Shown: positions 1-4,261 of the stretch, one piece after another
Layout of the letters: the number at the start of each line of letters is the position of its first letter
Position numbering within the stretch: the first letter of the stretch is position 1
Source: Magnetovibrio sp.
GTDB taxonomy: Bacteria > Pseudomonadota > Alphaproteobacteria > Rhodospirillales > Magnetovibrionaceae
DNA: 5,819 nucleotides
Direction: 5' to 3'
Assembly: GCA_016763895.1 (NCBI GenBank)
Contig: JAESSV010000093.1
Span: forward strand, 1 to 5,819
Translations under genes and position numbers: made by a program
Notes under the pieces: model-generated
The model's input: the letters and a program-made list of their open reading frames with translations, nothing else
Database searches by the model: none
What the model was told of the DNA's origin: nothing

Positions 1-318
1 GATGCCCCAAGCTTGGATATCATTCCGGCCTTGATTGAAGATGGTGCGACCGTAAAAGCGTTTGATCCCGAAGGCATGGACGAAGCCAAAGAAATGATTC
101 ACGGTGTAAATTGGTGCGAAGATGCTTATGCAACCATGAAAAATGCAGATATATTGGTGATCATTACGGAATGGAACGCCTTTCGCAGTTTGGATTTAAA
201 CCGCGTGAAGGGCTTGTTAAAACAGCCGTTGATGGTCGATTTGCGCAACATCTATGAACCTGCTGAAATGGCGGCCTCTGGCTTTGTGTATCACTGCATC
301 GGTCGTCAGGCAGTTTGA
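1..318 (+). CDS. ugd: UDP-glucose 6-dehydrogenase, C-terminal part (5' end outside window)
   Basis: This is the C-terminal 105 codons of an NAD-dependent UDP-glucose 6-dehydrogenase, a cytoplasmic enzyme oxidising UDP-glucose to UDP-glucuronate. The frame is open from base 1 and ends at TGA 316-318. What is visible is the UDP-binding C-terminal domain: the entry SPSLDII-like segment (APSLDIIPAL, residues 4-11 of the fragment and on), a beta strand leading into FDPEGM (21-26), the strand ILVIITEWNAF (51-61), and the closing VDLRNIYEP (79-87). These are typical of the Ugd/TuaD family. The NAD-binding Rossmann domain and catalytic Cys lie upstream and cannot be checked. The usual family length of about 430-440 residues implies that roughly three quarters is missing because of the window edge, not a truncation. 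The next gene starts 2 nt after the stop, so the two are probably one operon supplying nucleotide sugars for surface polysaccharide. GDP-mannose or UDP-ManNAc dehydrogenases share the fold, but the EWNAFR and DLRNIYEP segments favour Ugd. Confidence 0.93.
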   Translation, partial: DAPSLDIIPALIEDGATVKAFDPEGMDEAKEMIHGVNWCEDAYATMKNADILVIITEWNAFRSLDLNRVKGLLKQPLMVDLRNIYEPAEMAASGFVYHCIGRQAV

Positions 319-320
319 TC

Positions 321-1715
321 ATGAATTCTTCTGACGCTCACCAGCTTGATCCTGAAATCTTGCGGGAATATGACATTCGCGGCGAAGTTGGTAAAAACTT
401 TAGCGCCAAAGATGTTTATACGGTTGGTCGCGCCTTTGGCACCCTTGTCAAACGGGATGGTGGCAACCGGGTCGCGGTTGGTTATGATGGGCGCTTGTCG
501 TCACCTGAACTCGAAGCAAGTCTGGTCAAAGGCTTGGCGGCTTCGGGAATTCAAGCGGTGCGCATTGGGTGTGGCCCAACACCCATGGCCAGTTTTGCCG
601 GGGCGACTTTGGATGTGCACGGGGCCATGATGGTCACGGGCAGCCATAATCCACCTCAATTCAATGGCATTAAGCTGACCTTGAACGGAAAACCATTTTT
701 TGGGGAAGATATACAAGCCTTGGGCCGTCAAGCTGCTGGCGGAGATTTCATCGATGATGCGGCTGAAGCGGAAGATTTTGAAATCTTTAGCACCTATGTG
801 CAGCGCATTTTAAAAGACTTTCGCGCGGGCGCTGATTTGACCGTGGCCTGGGATCCGGGCAATGGGTCCGGTGGTGAAGTGCTTAAGGCCTTGATCCAAC
901 ACTTGCCCGGCACACACCATGTTATCAATGGCGAAATTGATGGCAATTTCCCGGCTCATCACCCTGATCCAACGGTGGAAAAAAACCTTGATCAATTAAA
1001 GGCCCTGGTCGCAGAAAAAAAGTGTGATTTGGGATTTGCCTTTGACGGCGATGCGGATCGCATCGGTGTTATCGATGGCCAAGGGCGGGTCTTGTGGGGG
1101 GATCAAGTTTTGGTTCTGTTGGCCCGCGATGTCTTGGCTGATCTGCCCGGCGCCACCATCATCGCAGACGTCAAAGCAAGTCAGGTGTTTGTCGATGAAA
1201 TTAAGCGCATGGGCGGGGTGCCTTTGATCTGGAAAACCGGACATTCCTTGATTAAATCAAAAATGTTGGAAACCGGATGCCCTTTGGCCGGGGAAATGAG
1301 CGCGCATATCTTCTTTAAACACGGTTATTACGGGTTTGATGATGCGATTTATGCTGCTGTGCGCTTGTTGAGCATTGTTGCCCGTTCGGGCGAAAGCCTG
1401 GCCGATATGCGGGACGCGATGCCACACATGATCAACACGCCAGAGCTTCGTTTTGATTGCCCGGAAAATCGAAAATTTAAAGTCGCCGAAGAAGTCCAGG
1501 CGCGCTTGGCTGACGATAAAGACATCGATGTTCTGACCATTGACGGCGTGCGGGTGACCAACCAAGACGGTTGGTGGTTGTTGCGGGCTTCGAACACCCA
1601 AGCCGTTTTGGTGGCGCGGTGCGAGAGTGCTACTCAAGACGGTTTAGAACGTCTGAAGGCCCAGCTTTGCGCGCAACTCAAGGCTTCTGGCATCACACCG
1701 CCCAGCTTTGATTAA
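321..1715 (+). CDS. algC: Phosphomannomutase/phosphoglucomutase (AlgC/ManB-type alpha-D-phosphohexomutase)
   Basis: A complete 464-residue alpha-D-phosphohexomutase that interconverts mannose-6-P/mannose-1-P and glucose-6-P/glucose-1-P in the cytoplasm through a phosphoserine and a bisphosphorylated intermediate. All four active-site elements are present: YDIRG near residues 17-21, the phosphoserine loop TGSHNPP (106-112, Ser108), the Mg-binding loop DGDADR (242-247), the sugar-recognition loop GEMSAH (324-329), and the phosphate-binding RASNTQ (422-427). WKTGHSLIK (304-312) is also family-typical. The length matches Pseudomonas AlgC, and the order of motifs and linking sequence resemble AlgC more than CpsG. 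Loop residues Glu325 and Ser327 match the dual-specificity enzymes, so both PMM and PGM activity are likely (inference). I chose ATG 321 because the N-terminus then has the usual short lead-in to REYDIRG; an in-frame TTG at 315 would overlap the ugd stop. The Shine-Dalgarno is weak (CAGG, 10 nt upstream), so translation may be coupled to ugd. Confidence 0.93.
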   Translation: MNSSDAHQLDPEILREYDIRGEVGKNFSAKDVYTVGRAFGTLVKRDGGNRVAVGYDGRLSSPELEASLVKGLAASGIQAVRIGCGPTPMASFAGATLDVHGAMMVTGSHNPPQFNGIKLTLNGKPFFGEDIQALGRQAAGGDFIDDAAEAEDFEIFSTYVQRILKDFRAGADLTVAWDPGNGSGGEVLKALIQHLPGTHHVINGEIDGNFPAHHPDPTVEKNLDQLKALVAEKKCDLGFAFDGDADRIGVIDGQGRVLWGDQVLVLLARDVLADLPGATIIADVKASQVFVDEIKRMGGVPLIWKTGHSLIKSKMLETGCPLAGEMSAHIFFKHGYYGFDDAIYAAVRLLSIVARSGESLADMRDAMPHMINTPELRFDCPENRKFKVAEEVQARLADDKDIDVLTIDGVRVTNQDGWWLLRASNTQAVLVARCESATQDGLERLKAQLCAQLKASGITPPSFD

Positions 1716-1729
1716 ATCCGTTTAATGAT

Positions 1730-1745
1730 ATCTTAAATTTAAGAT
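1730..1745. other. Perfect 16-bp AT-only palindrome in the convergent gap
   Basis: ATCTTAAATTTAAGAT is its own reverse complement. It sits in the 38-nt gap between two convergent stop codons, just after a second small inverted repeat (ATTAAA-TCCG-TTTAAT, 1711-1726, overlapping the stop). The location suits a bidirectional 3' end, but the stem has almost no G:C pairs, so a strong intrinsic terminator is doubtful. A protein-binding site or a chance AT-rich palindrome is also possible. Confidence 0.4.
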
Positions 1746-1753
1746 CGAAAGCG

Positions 1754-2083
1754 CTATTTTTTCTTAATAGGAGCACGACGCGCAGCGGCCAAATTTGCAT
1801 TGGTTTGTTGCATGCCTGAACGCAATTGTTTGGCTTTATCGGCTTCGGCACGGGCTTTGATGCGCGGGCTAATCCACATTTCTTTTTCTGGAACGGCTCC
1901 ACTTTTGGAAATTTTAACAATTTTAGAGCCTTCAATGCCCGGGGCTGTGTCGGCCTCTTCGGCTTTCATCAAAGCATGACCCAATTCGCCACTTGCGAAT
2001 TTGCTGTGCGGCCACCATTTATTTTCTTTGAGAATCATGACGCCAAGAAAAAAGTCATCGTCACGTTTTGGTTGATCAGTCAT
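1754..2083 (-). CDS. Unrecognised 109-aa basic soluble protein
   Basis: I do not recognise this family. The 109-residue product has no signal peptide and no membrane segment. It starts with a hydrophilic, acidic stretch (MTDQPKRDDDFF), continues with an aromatic patch KENKWWPHSKF (19-29) and GELGHALMKAEE, then a short strand-like segment SKIVKIS, then EKEMWISPRIKARAEADKAK, and ends in a predicted basic helix closing with PIKKK. The composition looks like a real cytoplasmic protein: charged residues are spread evenly and Trp is conserved-looking. The opposite-strand ORF over the same DNA is Phe/Gly-rich and implausible. It is convergent with the phosphohexomutase and on the same strand as the carboxypeptidase, 217 bp away. 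There is no close Shine-Dalgarno: AAGGG lies 12 nt before the ATG, and a TATAGT hexamer ends 6 nt before it. The basic tail could contact nucleic acid, but that is only a guess. Confidence 0.75.
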   Translation of the reverse strand: MTDQPKRDDDFFLGVMILKENKWWPHSKFASGELGHALMKAEEADTAPGIEGSKIVKISKSGAVPEKEMWISPRIKARAEADKAKQLRSGMQQTNANLAAARRAPIKKK

Positions 2084-2089
2084 CGTTCA

Positions 2090-2095
2090 ACTATA
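2090..2095 (-). promoter_or_regulatory. Possible -10 element for a leaderless transcript of the 109-aa gene
   Basis: Read on the minus strand this is TATAGT, five of six matches to TATAAT, followed by 6 nt and then the ATG at 2083. With usual -10 to start-site spacing, transcription would begin at or within a base or two of the A of ATG, giving a leaderless mRNA. No good -35 hexamer is seen 16-18 nt upstream, so the call is weak. Confidence 0.3.
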
Positions 2096-2188
2096 CCCTT
2101 AATTTCACATCTAATTGATGCGGTATTTGCCTAATCTCGTATGCTTAATTTTTTGCATATTTTGAGTGATTTAGGAAGGGGCGTTTTG

Positions 2189-2308
2189 ATGAAATTTTGT
2201 GAAAAAAAAAGGAATTATCGTAAAATCAATGCGTTACCGGGATGCATAATAACGTGTGCGATACCTTTGATGTCTAAGGGCAGGGGATCTGCAACCCGAA
2301 TCATTTGA
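2189..2308 (+). CDS. Possible 39-aa small ORF with strong Shine-Dalgarno
   Basis: An ATG at 2189 opens a 39-codon ORF ending at TGA 2306-2308. It is preceded by AGGAAGGGG (2173-2181) with a 7-nt spacer, the best ribosome-binding sequence in the window. The peptide begins MKFCEKKRNYRK (strongly basic), then a less polar part with two Cys (LPGCIITCAIPLM, about residues 16-28), then a basic end. The LPGC is only superficially like a lipobox; the peptide is too short and the core too weakly hydrophobic to call it a lipoprotein. It fills most of the gap between the 109-aa gene and the carboxypeptidase and overlaps the 3' end of the latter by 8 bp on the opposite strand, so its transcript would run antisense into that gene. 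A run of nine A at 2202-2210 lies in codons 5-8. The ORF may be fortuitous; the Shine-Dalgarno is the main support. Confidence 0.3.
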   Translation: MKFCEKKRNYRKINALPGCIITCAIPLMSKGRGSATRII

Positions 2309-3647
2309 TGGAAGCAACCTCAACAGTCGATGAAATCTTAAGCGGCATACAGCCAAACCGTTTGTGCTTTAAAAAGCGGCAGGCCCGGTAAGCTTGCCTC
2401 TTGGTGATTCCCAAAATGCGGCCTCGATACAGCACATGGCCATTTTTCTTGTGCAACGGAATCACCGCTATATTTCCGCTGGCAAGATAGCTCGGGGCCA
2501 ATCCTATGGCTCGCACGGCCACCGCATAAGCCGGATCATAGGTTTTATAGGCCCCAACCTGAACCCCCCATCTGGAAGAGCCAGACAAAATCTTGGATAA
2601 AGTCCTCCGTCTATGGAGCCCCCGTTTTTGGAGTTTAGGCTTTTTGCGCTTAGGGTTTTGGCGATAGGCCACGCGAACTTTACGCACGTTCAGGGTCTGT
2701 GTGGCGGCTTTGGCTGCACGTGCTTTTTGGGTGCTGGCAAGGGCGTATTGCGGGGCAATTTTGGCCCATCCCTTTTCCAGCAAAGACACCATATGCCGAT
2801 TGCGTATTTTGGAATTCTTCGCCCCAAAAACAACGCCGATCAGGCGTTTGTTGCCGCGCTTAACCGAGGCGACCAAATTAAAGCCAGAGGCGCGGATATA
2901 TCCCGTTTTGATGCCATCCGTGCCTTCGTAATTGAGGAGCAATTTGTTGTGTGTTTTGTATACCTTGCCCGCATACGAAAATTGTTTTTCGGAAAAATAA
3001 CCGTATTTGTGGGGGAAGTGTAAAAGCATGGCACGGGCCATCGTCGCCATGTCGCGTGCCGACGACAACTGGCTGCGGTGCATCAATCCAGAAGCATTGC
3101 GAAATGTGGTGTTGGACATGCCCAGGCTACGTGCCTTTGCCGTCATCAACAAAGCAAACTGGCGTTCTGAACCGGCCATATGTTCGGCGACGGCCGCTGC
3201 GATGTCATTGGCAGATTTAATAGCCAAGGCCCGAATGGCATTTTCAACGCTGATGGTTCGACCGGCCCTGATGCCCAATTTAGAAGGCGGTTGTCGCGCG
3301 GCGTGGCGGCTGATCAAAATGCGATCATCCAAACGCATGCGGCGTTCATCAATCGCTTCGAACATTAAATACAAAGTCATCATTTTGGTGAGGGAGGCTG
3401 GATAGTTGCGCGTGTCCGCATTGACTTCATGCAAGACTTGGCCGGTGTCGGCGTCTAAAACCAAGGAGGCGTACTTTGCATAAGCAGGCTGGGGAGCAAG
3501 ACCAAACACAGCAAGAGCAACCAGCACAATACAGAAAGCAAAATGGGAGCTTGGGGTAAAATGAGGAAGCTTGTATCCAACCGATAAGGTTTGATGGTGA
3601 CGTTGTTGATTCAAGGCGTCGTCCCCCCCCAAAAAATAGGTCCGCAT
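2301..3647 (-). CDS. D-alanyl-D-alanine carboxypeptidase (PBP5/DacF type) with C-terminal SPOR domain
   Basis: A secreted serine D,D-carboxypeptidase (peptidase family S11) that removes the terminal D-Ala from peptidoglycan pentapeptides in the periplasm. All three penicillin-binding motifs are present: SLTK (Ser85-Lys88, nucleophile and base), SAN (145-147) and KTG (247-249). A long N-region precedes a hydrophobic segment (about 36-52) and a likely signal peptidase site after AYA57, so the mature protein would start at Lys58. The catalytic domain runs to about 300. A very basic linker (about 303-355) follows, then a SPOR domain (about 359-437, beginning RWGVQVGAY) that should bind denuded septal glycan. 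SPOR fusions of this type are common in alphaproteobacteria. The family's usual NASGLP is NASGLM here (185-189). The ATG at 3647 directly follows an in-frame stop and has no Shine-Dalgarno. An in-frame TTG at 3614 (codon 12) lies 8 nt after a G8 run and is a reasonable alternative. The gene is divergent from clpS. Confidence 0.92.
   Translation of the reverse strand: MRTYFLGGDDALNQQRHHQTLSVGYKLPHFTPSSHFAFCIVLVALAVFGLAPQPAYAKYASLVLDADTGQVLHEVNADTRNYPASLTKMMTLYLMFEAIDERRMRLDDRILISRHAARQPPSKLGIRAGRTISVENAIRALAIKSANDIAAAVAEHMAGSERQFALLMTAKARSLGMSNTTFRNASGLMHRSQLSSARDMATMARAMLLHFPHKYGYFSEKQFSYAGKVYKTHNKLLLNYEGTDGIKTGYIRASGFNLVASVKRGNKRLIGVVFGAKNSKIRNRHMVSLLEKGWAKIAPQYALASTQKARAAKAATQTLNVRKVRVAYRQNPKRKKPKLQKRGLHRRRTLSKILSGSSRWGVQVGAYKTYDPAYAVAVRAIGLAPSYLASGNIAVIPLHKKNGHVLYRGRILGITKRQAYRACRFLKHKRFGCMPLKISSTVEVASIK
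3623..3636 (-). repeat. T6G8 homopolymer tract at the start of the carboxypeptidase gene
   Basis: On the gene's strand six T are followed by eight G, within codons 5-9 counted from the ATG at 3647. A G8 tract is a classic slippage sequence: a one-base change would put the ATG-initiated frame out of register with the rest of the gene, while initiation at TTG 3614 would be unaffected. It is also G-rich enough and well placed (8 nt) to serve as a Shine-Dalgarno-like element for that TTG. Confidence 0.6.
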
Positions 3648-3699
3648 TTATTTATTTTGTGCAACTTGTATCCTTTGTGCGGGAAATAGACGCAAATCG

Positions 3700-3725
3700 C
3701 AAGATCAATATCGTGCTGTATCTTG
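3700..3725. promoter_or_regulatory. Imperfect dyad in the divergent dac/clpS intergenic region
   Basis: CAAGAT at 3700-3705 and ATCTTG at 3720-3725 form a 6-bp inverted repeat with 14 nt between, centred on a CG at 3712-3713. The 26-bp span is about the size of a dimeric regulator site covering two to three helical turns. It lies 53 bp from the carboxypeptidase ATG and about 97 bp from the clpS ATG, so it could serve either promoter. No regulator can be named. Confidence 0.25.
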
Positions 3726-3728
3726 AAA

Positions 3729-3758
3729 TGCACAGCTAAAAGATTATTTATCTATTAT
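3729..3758 (+). promoter_or_regulatory. Candidate sigma70-type promoter for clpS-clpA
   Basis: TATTAT (3753-3758, five of six matches to the -10 consensus) lies 18 nt downstream of TGCACA (3729-3734, four of six matches to TTGACA). The predicted start site near 3765 would give a leader of roughly 55 nt to ATG 3822 or 95 nt to TTG 3861. The region is AT-rich, so hexamer matches are easy to find by chance, and I see no heat-shock type (sigma32) promoter. Confidence 0.3.
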
Positions 3759-3821
3759 CGTTCGTTTTGATTAAAAAAATCGTTAAGGTTCTTCGTCTTT
3801 CTTAAATAGCCATTTAGGGTT

Positions 3822-4217
3822 ATGATTTTCGACCTTTTGGATTCCTTATCGGAGCATATTTTGAGCACAGCAAGCCTTCCCCCAAAGCCGCCCGGTGGCC
3901 CAGGTCATCCCGGTGATGACGGCGACACCGGATTAGCTCTAAAAACCCGTTCAAAGACGAAAAAACCGTCTATGTACAAAGTGTTAATGCTTAACGATGA
4001 TTACACGCCTATGGAATTTGTGGTCTATATTTTGGAAAATATTTATAACAAATCCAACGCTCAAGCCATGAGCATTATGTTGCATGTTCATCAAAAAGGA
4101 GTGGGCCTATGTGGTGTGTTTACATTTGACGTTGCAGAGACCAAAGCCACCCAGGTTATGGACTTGGCCCGAAAAAATGAGCATCCTTTGCAGTGCACAA
4201 TCGAAAAAGATGCTTAA
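3822..4217 (+). CDS. clpS: ATP-dependent Clp protease adaptor ClpS
   Basis: ClpS is the bacterial N-recognin: it binds proteins with destabilising N-terminal residues and passes them to the ClpA unfoldase of ClpAP in the cytoplasm. The core from KKPSMYKV (47-54 of 131) to the end is a clear match. The substrate pocket is intact: NDDYTPMEF (58-66), with Asn58, Asp59 and gate Met64, and His90 in [18 protein letters not shown] (97-108) and [11 protein letters not shown] (119-129) are hallmark segments. Residues 14-46 form a Pro/Gly/Asp-rich flexible extension, the part that in E. coli ClpS threads into ClpA. The start is uncertain. ATG 3822 has AGGG only 2 nt away, too close to work well; TTG 3861 has GGAG (3851-3854) at a 6-nt spacing and would give a 118-aa protein, nearer to typical alphaproteobacterial ClpS lengths and starting [12 protein letters not shown]. 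clpA follows after 44 nt, so the two are almost certainly co-transcribed. Confidence 0.95.
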   Translation: MIFDLLDSLSEHILSTASLPPKPPGGPGHPGDDGDTGLALKTRSKTKKPSMYKVLMLNDDYTPMEFVVYILENIYNKSNAQAMSIMLHVHQKGVGLCGVFTFDVAETKATQVMDLARKNEHPLQCTIEKDA

Positions 4218-4250
4218 ATATAGAGGACGACTTTAATAATTAAGTGCCGT

Positions 4251-4254
4251 GGAG
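4251..4254 (+). promoter_or_regulatory. Shine-Dalgarno of clpA
   Basis: GGAG with a 7-nt spacer to ATG 4262 fixes the clpA start. An in-frame GTG at 4244 directly follows a stop codon; its nearest purine-rich sequence (AGAGGA, 4222-4227) is 16 nt away, and using it would add six residues not seen in E. coli ClpA, so it is rejected as the start. Confidence 0.7.
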
Positions 4255-4261
4255 ACCTCAC

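Noticed and set aside
1257..1637. 126-codon minus-strand ORF inside the phosphohexomutase gene
   Set aside because: It lies antisense to a strongly supported enzyme with all its motifs, and the translation has no recognisable features.
1826..2134. 102-codon plus-strand ORF opposite the 109-aa gene
   Set aside because: The product is Phe/Gly-rich and low-complexity, as expected of an antisense shadow; the minus-strand protein has far better composition.
2202..2210. Run of nine A (nine U on the minus-strand transcript)
   Set aside because: There is no G:C-rich stem immediately before it in the minus-strand direction, so it is not a convincing terminator.
2278..2297. Hairpin GCAG-GGGAT-CTGC with flanking GG/CC pairs just after the carboxypeptidase stop
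   Set aside because: As an intrinsic terminator it lacks a following U-run on the minus strand and the stem has a bulge.
2613..3405. Two plus-strand ORFs of 136 and 132 codons
   Set aside because: Both are antisense to the carboxypeptidase catalytic domain, which has all three penicillin-binding motifs.
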